Source of the DNA: Streptomyces tricolor
GTDB lineage: Bacteria; Actinomycetota; Actinomycetes; Streptomycetales; Streptomycetaceae
Assembly: GCF_002155905.1 (NCBI RefSeq)
Contig: NZ_MUMF01000244.1
Coordinates: forward strand, 1-36,656
Length of the DNA stretch: 36,656 nucleotides
Direction of reading: 5' to 3'
Shown here: piece after piece, positions 8,966 through 17,059 of the stretch
Layout: each line of letters begins with the position of its first letter
Numbering within the stretch: position 1 is the first letter of the stretch
Notes under the pieces: model-generated
What the model was told of the DNA's origin: nothing
Databases searched by the model: none
Seen by the model: the letters and a program-made list of their open reading frames with translations, nothing else
Program-made: the position numbers and the translations under genes

Positions 8966-9187
8966 TCAGCCCTCCTTCTGCGGCCGAGCCGCGGTCTTCT
9001 TCAGCGGCGCCACCGGCGCCTCGTCCCCGGCCTTGGGTTCCTCGACGGACTCCCAGTTCGTGGTCTGGCAGACGTAGCCGTCGAACCGGTCGTCCGGGAC
9101 CTCCACCACCTCATCCGGCTCGACGGTCCGGCCGCCGAGTTCGGGCACGGTGACCGGCTCCGGCCCGATGAAGCGCACACGCGCCAT
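8966..9187 (-). CDS. small virion-operon protein (MARVR type)
   Basis: A 73-residue protein beginning MARVRFIGPEPVTVPELGGR, with a short beta domain of about 45 residues, an acidic linker (EEPKAGDEAPVAP) and a basic tail (KKTAARPQKEG). Small proteins of this shape occur among head-tail genes of actinophages, where their role is undefined. A second small protein in this operon at 11162-11389 begins MARIR and has the same beta, acidic, basic plan, which suggests duplication or a shared fold. Confidence 0.7.
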   Translation of the reverse strand: MARVRFIGPEPVTVPELGGRTVEPDEVVEVPDDRFDGYVCQTTNWESVEEPKAGDEAPVAPLKKTAARPQKEG

Positions 9188-9212
9188 GGCTGTACTCCTC
9201 TGCTGCTGTGGA

Positions 9213-9677
9213 TCAGATACGGGCCTGGCAGGTCACCGTGAAAGCGAGTCCCGCAGCACTGCCCTCTGCCTGCGCTTGGGTCAGGTCGCCGGCGGTCAGG
9301 TGCGCCCACAGCACCGTGCCGTTCAGGGTCGGAGCCATCGGTGCCGCGCTGGTGGCGCGCAGCGCGGTCTCCACCTCGCCGACAAGGGCGAACACTTCGT
9401 CACGGCGCGCCTTCATCTCCCTGTCGCCGGCGCGGGCCTCGGCGTAGCAGGCGATCTGGAACACCTCGTCGCGAGTGCGGGCCCCGGCCGCGTTGAAGGA
9501 CTGCTCCAGGGCCACGGCGCTTTCGGCGCCGGGCTGCCAGCCCACATGGATGCGCTTGAGCCGGGTGAGGTTGAGGGCGGTGGGCCCGTCCACGATGTCC
9601 ACGTCGGACAGCCCTGCGGCTGCTCGCAGAATCGTGAGCAGCGCGTCGACGGCCGCGGGGACGCGGGAGGTCATCAT
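9213..9677 (-). CDS. probable tail terminator / neck protein
   Basis: A 154-residue protein located between the head-tail adaptor and the major tail protein, the tail-terminator slot. The layout fits that class: an N-terminal helix (AAVDALLTILRAAAGL), a beta strand region (RIHVGWQPG), RTRDEVFQIACYAEARAGD, a long helix (MKARRDEVFALVGEVETAL), and a final strand ending LAFTVTCQARI. It starts with tandem ATGs that overlap the preceding stop by 4 nt. No sequence motif proves the function; position and fold pattern carry the call. Confidence 0.65.
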   Translation of the reverse strand: MMTSRVPAAVDALLTILRAAAGLSDVDIVDGPTALNLTRLKRIHVGWQPGAESAVALEQSFNAAGARTRDEVFQIACYAEARAGDREMKARRDEVFALVGEVETALRATSAAPMAPTLNGTVLWAHLTAGDLTQAQAEGSAAGLAFTVTCQARI

Positions 9678-10507
9678 GCGAGCCCCACCGCCTGCTGGCT
9701 GCCCTGCAGGAGCTGCAACGCCCGGTTGGGGATCGCGTACCCGAGACCGGGGATGGGCTCGGTGACGGAGAAGTCCTCGCCTCCGCCGATCCCGGACAGT
9801 CCGCGGGCGGCTCCGTAGTTGGTGCGCCACATGTGCTGCAAGATCAGTTTTGCTGCGAGGGATACGTTCGGCGGGACCAAGGTCCGGCCCGCGGTGTAGG
9901 TGACGCGGTAGTCGCCGCACGGGAACCAGCAGCCGTCGGTGCGCGTCAGGATGCCCGTGCTGCTGTCGATGTCCAAGGTGGCTGCGTCGACGGTCTGCTG
10001 CCCCGTCTGGAGCGCCGTGATGGCCGTGACGGACAGCACGGGCGTCGTGTGCAGCGCCCACACCGCACGGCGCCCGCCGACGACCTGCTGCACGGTGCGG
10101 CGCACCACGGGGCCGACGAAGAACTCCACGCACTGGGTGGTCGCCTCGATGAACTCTCGCAGCTCTTCGTCGTCCGAGGTGCTGGTCGCCGGGATGTCCA
10201 GCTTGGCTTTGGCCGAGGCCAGGGAGAACAGCATGGGGGGTGCGGCCGGCCGGACGTCGAACACGTCTGTATAGGCGCCGGCGTTGACCCCGGTGGCGAG
10301 CCAGCGCACCGTGTGCCGCCCGGCCTGGCTGGTTGCGTAGTCGTAGGCGTAGGTGCCCGTGGATGTCGGCGTGACCGGCGAGACGGTGACGGTCGTGTTG
10401 TCCGGCAGGGTGATGGTCAGCGCCATCTGGCCGGCGTTCGCGAGCGCCCCAGAGGCGTCCCGAACCGTGGTCCCAAGGGGAACGACATCGCCCAGGTCGT
10501 AGCTCAC
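9674..10507 (-). CDS. head-tail adaptor with N-terminal Ig-like domain
   Basis: A 277-residue protein, GTG start. Residues from about 98 on (FSLASAKAKLDIPATSTSDDEELREFIE ... TYTAGRTLVPPNVSLAAKLILQHMWR) match the gp6/gp15-like connector family that forms the ring under the portal: paired helices, a beta hairpin, then a long helix. The first 95 residues are a separate beta-sandwich, with VRDASGALANAG, TITLPDNTTVTVSPV and GRHTVRWLATG giving the strand spacing of Ig-like adhesion modules. The fusion suggests an adaptor ring decorated on its outside. The connector call is good; the Ig-like call comes from pattern only. Confidence 0.75.
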   Translation of the reverse strand: MSYDLGDVVPLGTTVRDASGALANAGQMALTITLPDNTTVTVSPVTPTSTGTYAYDYATSQAGRHTVRWLATGVNAGAYTDVFDVRPAAPPMLFSLASAKAKLDIPATSTSDDEELREFIEATTQCVEFFVGPVVRRTVQQVVGGRRAVWALHTTPVLSVTAITALQTGQQTVDAATLDIDSSTGILTRTDGCWFPCGDYRVTYTAGRTLVPPNVSLAAKLILQHMWRTNYGAARGLSGIGGGEDFSVTEPIPGLGYAIPNRALQLLQGSQQAVGLA

Positions 10508-11158
10508 TCAGCCCCCTCTCACCGTGGATGCGGTGCGCGGGTTGGGGCCCGGCCCGGCGAGGCCACGCTGGAGCGGGCGCAGCTCGCCGGGCCGGACGAT
10601 GTTGAAGTTGTCGAACTCGGCGAAATCGTTCGTGCCGCTGTCGCGGTGCCCGGCGAGGACCACCGCCAGATCGGTGCCCGCCGCCCACGCCGGGGACGCT
10701 GCCGTGCGCAGCGTCGTCCACGTACCGGCGTCCGCGCTGACGTCCCAGTGCAGCGAGCCGTTCACCTCACGCAGACGCATCCAGGCGTGCGCGGTCGAGG
10801 AGTAGACGACCGTGACCGGTGCCGGATCGTAGTAGCCGCTGCGCAGCAGGCAGGCCAGTTCACCGGTGACCGCGTTGAGACTGAAGCCGGCGTCCGTACC
10901 ACCGACCGCGGTGATGACGAAGACCTCCGCCCGCGCCTCGCTCGCGGCGCCGCCCACTGCCGGCGGATACACGCGGCAAGCGACCTGCGCCCCGGCCAGC
11001 GTGTACTGCGGGGCGGAGGCGTACCCAGAGAAGCCCGTACTGACCGGCACCCTGGCCCGGCCGCCGGCCTCGCTGACCGCGCCATACGAGCCCGACCACC
11101 GCACCGGGTCTCGGACGCCGTCGTCGAAGTCGTCCAGCAGCAGCCCGAACGCCGGCAC
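10508..11158 (-). CDS. jelly-roll (LamG-like) protein in the head-gene region
   Basis: A 216-residue protein, GTG start, with one concanavalin/LamG-like domain. It shares a clear pattern with the first jelly roll of the minor tail protein at 974-3424. Matching blocks are DDFDDGVRDPVRW against DDFSTGQVDSSRW, YTLAG against WTLAG, HAWMRLREVNGS against HAWIRIRETGTS, and RTAASPAW against RAATTPAW. Its location, upstream of the adaptor in the head section, is not where receptor-binding proteins usually sit, so a capsid or neck decoration that binds surface glycans is plausible. The C-terminal 35 residues are Pro/Gly/Arg rich. Confidence 0.7.
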   Translation of the reverse strand: MPAFGLLLDDFDDGVRDPVRWSGSYGAVSEAGGRARVPVSTGFSGYASAPQYTLAGAQVACRVYPPAVGGAASEARAEVFVITAVGGTDAGFSLNAVTGELACLLRSGYYDPAPVTVVYSSTAHAWMRLREVNGSLHWDVSADAGTWTTLRTAASPAWAAGTDLAVVLAGHRDSGTNDFAEFDNFNIVRPGELRPLQRGLAGPGPNPRTASTVRGG

Positions 11159-11161
11159 GAC

Positions 11162-11389
11162 TCATCCCTCGCGGGCGGGCCGCTGCTTGCGGCGAGCGGG
11201 AGCGCGGCGGTCAGTCGCTTCGAGTCCGCCCTGGTCTTCAGGAGTCTCGGGGGGCTCGTCCCGGACGAACTCGGCGCGTACCCCGTCCGCCCACTTCGCG
11301 GCCTCGGCGCCGGGCAGGTCGATCTCCTGCCCGGCATCCCAGGAGAACCCGGCGCCCGCAACGCTGGTCAGCATGCGGATCCGAGCCAT
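11162..11389 (-). CDS. small virion-operon protein (MARIR type)
   Basis: A 75-residue protein starting at an ATG that overlaps the stop of the preceding gene by one base (TGATG). It begins MARIRMLTSVAGAGFSWDAG, followed by PGAEAAKWADGVRAEFV, an acidic stretch and a basic end (RRKQRPAREG). It has the same plan as the 73-residue protein at 8966-9187. Proteins like this occur just after the capsid gene in actinophages; a small head-completion role is possible but unproven. Confidence 0.68.
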   Translation of the reverse strand: MARIRMLTSVAGAGFSWDAGQEIDLPGAEAAKWADGVRAEFVRDEPPETPEDQGGLEATDRRAPARRKQRPAREG

Positions 11390-11775
11390 CAGGCACCCAG
11401 CCCCTTGTGCAGGCGGCTGACCTCGCGCTCGGCCTGGGACTCGGCCGCCTGCACGGCCTCTTCCTGGGCGTCCTTCAGCTTCTTGACTTCCTCGTCGGGC
11501 TCCGACGAACCGGTTCCCTCCGGGGTGACGACGGCGCCGCGCGCTGCCACGTCGACGGCCGAGGCCGCCTGCTGCGCCAGCTGCCCCTTGGCGGCCGTGA
11601 GGACGATGTCCTTGTCGCCGATGAACTCGGGGCGGATCTGGTCCATCGAGCCGTCCGGCTTGCGGGAGGCCATGACGATGCGGTCGTGGTCGCCGTGCTC
11701 GGCCGCGGCCGGCGACGGCGTGTTCTGCAGCACCCCGGCGTCCGTCGGGGTCTCCTTCTTCGGGGTGGTCGCCAT
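11389..11775 (-). CDS. post-capsid protein of unknown function
   Basis: A 128-residue protein directly downstream of the major capsid gene. The N-terminus is low complexity (MATTPKKETPTDAG), the middle is acidic, and residues 95-125 form a charged coiled coil (EEVKKLKDAQEEAVQAAESQAE). In HK97-type phages this slot holds decoration, scaffold-like or head-completion proteins. No motif allows a choice. Confidence 0.65.
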   Translation of the reverse strand: MATTPKKETPTDAGVLQNTPSPAAAEHGDHDRIVMASRKPDGSMDQIRPEFIGDKDIVLTAAKGQLAQQAASAVDVAARGAVVTPEGTGSSEPDEEVKKLKDAQEEAVQAAESQAEREVSRLHKGLGA

Positions 11776-11816
11776 GAGGCATCCTTCCTGTGAGAATCGG
11801 GCGGCGCTCGCCTGGA

Positions 11817-13091
11817 TCAGGTGGCGGAGTTGCGGTAGGCGCGGACAGCGGCGGTGTCCTGCGGAGTGCCGTCGGCGCGCGCGAACGACAGGAAGCCGAC
11901 CTGTAGGAAGTCCGCATAGCGCTCGGACAGACGCAGCGTCTGGATGTCCTCGACGTCACGGATGACGTAGGCGGCGTAGAAGTCACCGAACAGGATGCTC
12001 TTCGCGTTGGCGGCCATCGCCGGCATGTCCTGGTTGACGACGTAGCCGTAGCCGAGGACCTGGTCGGGGACGCCCGCCTGGACGGAGGGCTGCCACAGCG
12101 GCCGGTTCTGGCCGTCCTTCAGCTTGCGGACAGCTCCCAGGGTCGAGTCGGCCAGCATGAACTGCACGCGCCCGCTGTTGCGGTAGGCAGGGTCAACGGA
12201 GTGCACCAGGTCGATGAGGTCGTCGTAGGTGACCGTCGTCGTCTGGCCGGTGGCGCCGGTCTTGCCGATGACCGCGTTGGTCTGCACGCCCTCCGGCTGG
12301 CCGGTGCCGGTGCCGGTGGTGAAGTGCGTGTTCTGGATGCGGCCGATACGCTCACCGAGCTTGCGGGCCAGCCAGTTCTCGAAGTCCAGGACGGAGTCCT
12401 GCAGCAGCTGGAGGGAGACCCGCACGAGCTTCGACGTGTACATGTACGCGCCGATGTCCTGCTGGCCGAGAGTGATGTCCTGCTCGGTGACCTGTGTGTT
12501 CTCCGAGAGGATCGCGCCGACGTTGCCGGTGTCGTCGTTCGTCGGCCACGGCAGCGTCACCCCGGACTCGGTGGTAATGACCTCGGCGACCTGGCGCATG
12601 GCGCCGTAGAACTTCATCGTCTCGACCATCTTCGCCCGGAAGGCGGGCGGGACGACGTAGCCGCCGGCCGCGCCGGTCGCGACACCCTGGGCGCGGAGCT
12701 CCTTGCCGTCGACCCAGCCGGTGCGCAGCACGCTGCGTTCCTCGGAGGAGAGGTCCTGTGTGCCGCCGCGCAGCCAGGACCGCCAGGCGTTGTTGTACGC
12801 CTCGACACCCTCCGCGCCGCCGTGGCGCTCGCGGGCTTCTTCCTCCTCCGGGGTGTCGCCGCGGCCGTCGATGACCTTGGTGTAGTCGACGGCCGCGAGG
12901 CGCTCGGCGCGCTGGTGGCGCTCCTCGCGCTCGATGTCCGCGGACAGCCGCTCGACGTCGGCGAGCGCCGCGTCCCACGCGGCATGGTCCTCGGCGGACA
13001 TCTCCTCTTCCGAGGCGGCGCGGCTCTGGAATTCCTGGGCCTTGTCCCAGGCGGTGGCCCGCTTGTCGAGCAGGCTCTGCAGGGTGGGCAT
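11817..13091 (-). CDS. major capsid protein, HK97 fold
   Basis: A 424-residue capsid precursor. Residues 1-105 are a charged helical delta domain (LLDKRATAWDKAQEFQSRAA, EEMSAEDHAAWDAALADVERL) that acts as internal scaffold and would be cut off by the neighbouring protease. The rest has the HK97 capsid pattern: GYVVPPAFRAKMVETMKFYGAM, LPWPTNDDTGNVGAILSENTQ, FENWLARKLGERIGRIQNTHFTTGTG, ending in a strand-rich domain. The ATG at 13091 has GGAGG 4 nt upstream. The order protease then capsid is standard. Confidence 0.92.
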   Translation of the reverse strand: MPTLQSLLDKRATAWDKAQEFQSRAASEEEMSAEDHAAWDAALADVERLSADIEREERHQRAERLAAVDYTKVIDGRGDTPEEEEARERHGGAEGVEAYNNAWRSWLRGGTQDLSSEERSVLRTGWVDGKELRAQGVATGAAGGYVVPPAFRAKMVETMKFYGAMRQVAEVITTESGVTLPWPTNDDTGNVGAILSENTQVTEQDITLGQQDIGAYMYTSKLVRVSLQLLQDSVLDFENWLARKLGERIGRIQNTHFTTGTGTGQPEGVQTNAVIGKTGATGQTTTVTYDDLIDLVHSVDPAYRNSGRVQFMLADSTLGAVRKLKDGQNRPLWQPSVQAGVPDQVLGYGYVVNQDMPAMAANAKSILFGDFYAAYVIRDVEDIQTLRLSERYADFLQVGFLSFARADGTPQDTAAVRAYRNSAT

Positions 13092-13109
13092 GGTGCCTCC
13101 AGCACGAGT

Positions 13110-13134
13110 AGCCCCGTGCCGGCCGGCAGGGGCT
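13110..13134. repeat. GC-rich hairpin between protease and capsid genes
   Basis: Arms at 13110-13122 and 13123-13134 are complementary except for one bulged base (AGCCCC, TGCCGG core). It sits about 20 nt before the capsid start. It lacks a T tract, so RNA processing or stability control is likelier than termination. Confidence 0.45.
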
Positions 13135-13155
13135 GAGGGATGGGTGTGAGAGCGG

Positions 13156-13902
13156 CTACCGCGCCAGGCGGTAGCGAGCGGCGAGCGCCTTCATGCGCAT
13201 CGCCTGACGGCCCCCAGTGGTCTCTCCCGGCTGGGTTGCGTCGCTGGCCCGAGTGGCCTTGGCCGGCTCGGGTCGGAAGTTGAGCAGCTCGGGCCGCAGT
13301 CCGGCCCGACGGTCGAAAGCGTCCGCGTCCCCGCGGGCGGCAAGCGCGGCGCCGACGGACCGCAGTGCGGCGTCCGTGCCCTCGTAGGCGGGGAAGGTGA
13401 CAGCGCTGACCTCGAACAGCTGCACCTCGCGGATGATGCGCAACTCCGCTTCCACATCACCCTCGGACGTCTCGACGGAGACCGTCTCCCAGTCGTCCTT
13501 CACGGTACGGAACCCGAAGCTCATGCCGGTGATGTTCCGGTTCTCCAGATTCACGATGAGGTCGGCGACGTAGGACAGGCGCGCGTCCAGGTCGGAGTCG
13601 ACGGCGAGGCCCGTCTTGTCCTGCGACAGGCGCAGAGAGTCGGCCGATACGCGGGAGACGACCAGCCGGGTGTCGTGGTCGATGAGGAAGCGGGCGTCCC
13701 CCTCGGAGAGGGTCTTGCTGAAGGCGCCCGGCGCAATCTCCTCGTAGAACCCCCAGGTGAGGGGGTTGCCGATCGCTGTGCGCTGGTTGAATACCGCGGC
13801 GTGCCCAGCGAAGCCGCGGACCTTCTGCTCGTCTTCTGCGGCACGCAGCTGCACCCCGGCCACGGCCAGGGCGAGGTCACGCCGCTCCTCAATCCTGGTC
13901 AT
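13156..13902 (-). CDS. HK97-family prohead maturation protease
   Basis: A 248-residue serine protease that trims capsid delta domains during maturation. Visible family elements are RGFAGHAAVFNQRT with YEEIAPGAF, the catalytic His in FLIDHDTRLVVSR, the catalytic Ser in ITGMSFGFR, and EVQLFEVSAVTFPAYEGTDA after it. ATG 13902 (AGGAAGG 8 nt upstream) is preferred over an ATG at 13929. It overlaps the portal 3' end by 14 nt. The C-terminal 60 residues are polar and variable, as in relatives. Confidence 0.92.
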   Translation of the reverse strand: MTRIEERRDLALAVAGVQLRAAEDEQKVRGFAGHAAVFNQRTAIGNPLTWGFYEEIAPGAFSKTLSEGDARFLIDHDTRLVVSRVSADSLRLSQDKTGLAVDSDLDARLSYVADLIVNLENRNITGMSFGFRTVKDDWETVSVETSEGDVEAELRIIREVQLFEVSAVTFPAYEGTDAALRSVGAALAARGDADAFDRRAGLRPELLNFRPEPAKATRASDATQPGETTGGRQAMRMKALAARYRLAR

Positions 13903-15148
13903 CCTCGCCGCCTTCCTGCGGTGAATCATCGGTAGCGTCGCCGGTCGCAGTCGGATCGGACCCCAGAGGGGCCATGGACATCGGCTGCAGGTACATGGAG
14001 CCCTCAGGGCCTTCGATCGGCGGGAGTTCTTCCAAATCGCGGATGTCGTTCGCGGAGAACGCGCCCGTGTCGCGCATCGCCCGGTAGAACACGGCCCGCG
14101 CCTGCGAGTCGCCGCGCAGCAGGCCGCCCAGCTGGTACTTGGCGTACTGCGTCGCGGGCAGCAGCTCCTTGCTCACGCGCTGCTCCGTCGGCGTCAGCCA
14201 GGTGGGTGCCAGATCCCACGTGACGAAGCCCTGGGCCTGCTGCTCCAGGCCAGTCCCCCACGAGGTGGACTTCTGCGTCTCCATCAGCAGGAACAGCGGC
14301 ACGCCGAACATGCGGGCCACCTCGACCACCTGGAACTGCCGGGACTCCAGAAACTGCGAGTCCTTGTACGGCATCGTCACGGGGTGGAAACTGGCCCCGG
14401 AGTCCAGGACCGCGATGTCGTGCGCCGCCTGCACCCCGGACAGCTTCGCCTTCCAGGCCGCCTTCAACTGCTCGGCCTGCTCCCGGTTCAGCCGCTGCTC
14501 GGTCTGCAGCACGCCGCTGATCATGTTGCCGGAGCCGTACAGCTTCGCCGCCGCCCTCTCCGCCGCCAGCCCCAGCCCGATACCCTCAGCCGCCGCGCGG
14601 ATCGGTGAACAGCCCGTCACCCCGTCATATCCCAGGGCCGGCAGATGCAGGATCTCCCGCGGTGTCCTGCGGTGCACCCCGCCACTGTCATCGTTGATCC
14701 AGAAGACCTTGCCCGACGGGTTGTCCTCGCTCGGCCTCTCACGGTCGACCCTCACCCGCTCCGGCCGGATCGGCCACAGCTGCGCCACCGCCCCGGCGTT
14801 GTTACGCACCTTCTGCACATAGGCGTTCCCCCACAGCAGACGGTGCACGTAGATGAGACGCCACAGCTCAAAGCGGGTCAGCTCCGGGTGCGGATCGTCC
14901 AGCAGCCGCACCGACACCCGGTCCTTTGAGTTCATCCGGTACGTGTGCAGAGGCAGAGCCGCCGACACGTTGGCGATCACCGACACGGCCCGCCACACAG
15001 CCGGCATGTGCAACGCGCTCGTCTCCGTCACCGCCACGCCCGCCTCCGCCGACACCCCGTTCAGCAGGGTCGTCAGCGAAGCCGCCGTCAGCGGCACCTG
15101 CGGCGACTCCACTGTGGCACGCCGCTCGAACAGCCCGAAGAGACTCAC
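13889..15148 (-). CDS. portal protein, HK97 family
   Basis: A 419-residue portal, the dodecameric DNA gate at one capsid vertex. It shows the family pattern: ALHMPAVWRAVSVIANVSAALPLHTYR, YVHRLLWGNAYVQKVRN, RTPREILHLPALGYDGVTGCSPI, AAAKLYGSGNMISGVLQ, and VARMFGVPLFLLMETQKSTSWGTGLEQQ. The acidic C-terminus (DSPQEGGEDDQD) is typical. It starts with a GTG that overlaps the stop of the small membrane protein in a GTGA arrangement, so translation is probably coupled. Confidence 0.93.
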   Translation of the reverse strand: MSLFGLFERRATVESPQVPLTAASLTTLLNGVSAEAGVAVTETSALHMPAVWRAVSVIANVSAALPLHTYRMNSKDRVSVRLLDDPHPELTRFELWRLIYVHRLLWGNAYVQKVRNNAGAVAQLWPIRPERVRVDRERPSEDNPSGKVFWINDDSGGVHRRTPREILHLPALGYDGVTGCSPIRAAAEGIGLGLAAERAAAKLYGSGNMISGVLQTEQRLNREQAEQLKAAWKAKLSGVQAAHDIAVLDSGASFHPVTMPYKDSQFLESRQFQVVEVARMFGVPLFLLMETQKSTSWGTGLEQQAQGFVTWDLAPTWLTPTEQRVSKELLPATQYAKYQLGGLLRGDSQARAVFYRAMRDTGAFSANDIRDLEELPPIEGPEGSMYLQPMSMAPLGSDPTATGDATDDSPQEGGEDDQD

Positions 15149-15318
15149 CGCCGCCTCCCCCCGCCACGGTCGGCCGTCGCCCGCTCAGCACACACCACGC
15201 CCGCCACACCGCCCACGATCAGGGCCGCCGGCAGGTACACCAGCGCTACCCCCGCCACGGCGCACAGCAGGCACACGACCTCCAGCACCACCCACGCCGC
15301 ATGCTTGGCCTTCACCAC
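15145..15318 (-). CDS. 56/57-residue two-helix membrane protein between terminase and portal
   Basis: The reading frame starts with tandem GTG codons at 15318 and 15315 inside the terminase 3' end, and its stop overlaps the portal GTG. The product begins with Lys residues (KAKHAAW), has two hydrophobic segments (VVLEVVCLLCAVAGVALVYL and ALIVGGVAGVV) with a tight Pro turn, and ends in a basic tail (DRGGGRRR). This predicts a hairpin inner-membrane protein with both ends in the cytoplasm. The double overlap argues for a real gene. Its function in a packaging operon is unknown. Confidence 0.68.
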   Translation of the reverse strand: MVKAKHAAWVVLEVVCLLCAVAGVALVYLPAALIVGGVAGVVCAERATADRGGGRRR

Positions 15319-16838
15319 AGGTTCGGCGCCCCTTCCGGCTCCTCCACCTCGGCACCCAGCCCCCACTTCGCCAGCGTCGCGGCCACGAGCGGGCTGATGT
15401 CGACCGAGACGATGCGGCGGGCCCACGCCCACGCATCCCCCAGCGGGCGCCTCTGCGCACCCGCCAAAGCCGCCGCGAGCGGCGCCTGATCGAGATGGGA
15501 CAGGGTCTGCTCGGACACCGCGTCGAAGAACTGACCGCAGGCCGCGGCCACATCACGGCCGCGCGGCTGAACGACCTCGACGCCGAGCCGCTCCTGCAGA
15601 TCGGCGATGAGCGATCCGGCTGGCCCGGCCGCGTCCACCACCCAGCAGCGGGGCCTCCACCTCTCATGCAGCGCCGCAGCCCGGTCCAGGATCCAGCCCG
15701 TGCCCGGTCGGTGATCGACCACCTCAACGTGTGTGCCGCCACGCCACTCGCCCGCCACCGCGATCGCCGCGTGCGACCGCTCCGGCGTCATGTCGACGGC
15801 GAACGCCACCGGATCCGAGGGAGCAGATTCTGCGGCGGCCAGCGCCCGCCACGCCTCCTCACCGATGACCTGCCAGGTGTCCGCCGAGTCGGACGGGTAG
15901 TCACCCACGCCGAGCCGCTCCCGGGCGTAGCCGTCGCGGCTCAGCGTCATCCGCTCGTTCGCCACCTTCTCCAGGGTCAGGCGGTAGCCGATCGCCGGGT
16001 TGGCCTTCAGGACCGCCTCGTCGGAGGCTGCGTCGTCGTGGGCCGTACAGCCCTGCGGGCACTCGTCCAGATGCAGGTCGGCCGACCACTCGAAGTAGGC
16101 CAGGGACGGGTCCGGTGTGCCCGCCTCGATCGCAGCGAGCGCGCGTCGCCGGAGCCGGCCCAGCTGCACCGACAGGGGACCGATGCCGGCGCTGCCCAGA
16201 TACCAGATCTGAGGGTTGGCCACAGCCGCCATCGTCGGCAGCAGCGCGTCCATCGCCTCATCACCGAGGATCATGTCCTCGTCGAGGATGTTGCAGTCGC
16301 CGGTGAAGCCACGGCCCGAGCCCTTCGATCGGGCGATGAACCGCAGGATCTGCCCCGAGTGCAGCTCGATCGACTCCTCGCCGACCGTGTATCTGTACGC
16401 CTTGACGCGTTTGTGCAGGTCAGGGCATCCGCGTATCAGGCGCTCGATCCGCTTGAAGGCGTTCTTCGCCGTCTTGAACTCGTGCGCGCTGTGCAGGATC
16501 AGCCGCTCGCCGCCGATGAACAGCCCCCACAGCTCACGGGCTTCGATCACCCCGCCTTTGCCGTTCTGCCGCGGCACGTTGACCGCGACTTCGAACGCTG
16601 CCCACGAGCCGTCCGGCTTCTCGCCCATCCCCTGCCGCAGGACGTACTGCTGCCACGGGTCCAGCTCAAGGCCCGCTCGTGCCGCCAGATCGATGGCCTC
16701 CTGGCCCGCGCTCGTTGCAGAGGGCGGCACCGTCTCGATGGGCGGCTGCTGCCAGCCCACGACGCGGCCGTCGTCATCCGCCGGCGGCTTGCTCTCTGGC
16801 TGCGGCCCGGCGCTTCTCTCGCTGGCGAGTGATGTCAT
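15312..16838 (-). CDS. terminase large subunit
   Basis: A 508-residue packaging motor and nuclease. The ATPase has a variant Walker A (VNVPRQNGKGG) and a Walker B with catalytic acid (CNILDEDMI), followed by a motif III-like GSAG. The C-terminal RNase H-like nuclease shows spaced acids in AFAVDMTPERSH and CWVVDAAGPAG and later in RIVSVDISPLVAA. ATG at 16838 (TSLASERSAG) gives the usual length; an upstream ATG at 16916 lies deep in the small-subunit gene and is less likely. The gene overlaps the small subunit by 65 nt. Confidence 0.93.
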   Translation of the reverse strand: MTSLASERSAGPQPESKPPADDDGRVVGWQQPPIETVPPSATSAGQEAIDLAARAGLELDPWQQYVLRQGMGEKPDGSWAAFEVAVNVPRQNGKGGVIEARELWGLFIGGERLILHSAHEFKTAKNAFKRIERLIRGCPDLHKRVKAYRYTVGEESIELHSGQILRFIARSKGSGRGFTGDCNILDEDMILGDEAMDALLPTMAAVANPQIWYLGSAGIGPLSVQLGRLRRRALAAIEAGTPDPSLAYFEWSADLHLDECPQGCTAHDDAASDEAVLKANPAIGYRLTLEKVANERMTLSRDGYARERLGVGDYPSDSADTWQVIGEEAWRALAAAESAPSDPVAFAVDMTPERSHAAIAVAGEWRGGTHVEVVDHRPGTGWILDRAAALHERWRPRCWVVDAAGPAGSLIADLQERLGVEVVQPRGRDVAAACGQFFDAVSEQTLSHLDQAPLAAALAGAQRRPLGDAWAWARRIVSVDISPLVAATLAKWGLGAEVEEPEGAPNLW

Positions 16839-17049
16839 CGACCGTGTCCCCCTCCTCCCCGACAGGGGCGAGCTTGCGGAGGTCCGCCATGATCGAGCGG
16901 AGTTCGCGGGCCACAACCGCCTTCGCGGTGGGAGCGTCGGATGCGTCGATGGCCCTGGCGAGGCTGCGGGCCACGGCCGCCATTCCCGGTGAAGTCTCTT
17001 CGGCGTGAAGCTCTTCCAGCTCGGCGATGATCCTGTCGGCCACCGTCAT
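16774..17049 (-). CDS. terminase small subunit
   Basis: A 91-residue, highly helical protein beginning MTVADRIIAELEELHAEE, with KAVVARELRSIMADLRKLAP in the middle and a basic C-terminus (QREKRRAAAREQAAGG). Position immediately before and overlapping the large subunit, size and helix content fit actinophage small terminases that recognise the packaging site. The ATG at 17049 lies just downstream of two tandem 15-bp repeats, which could be its DNA target. Confidence 0.8.
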   Translation of the reverse strand: MTVADRIIAELEELHAEETSPGMAAVARSLARAIDASDAPTAKAVVARELRSIMADLRKLAPVGEEGDTVDDITRQREKRRAAAREQAAGG

Positions 17050-17059
17050 GATCACCACC

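Noticed and set aside
9213..10721. A 502-codon frame fusing the terminator gene with upstream sequence
   Set aside because: Only the last 154 codons from 9677 look like protein; the rest is out of frame with the adaptor gene.
14853..16832. Plus-strand 659-codon frame over terminase
   Set aside because: Antisense to a clear terminase with Walker motifs; composition is Arg/Ala/Pro biased.
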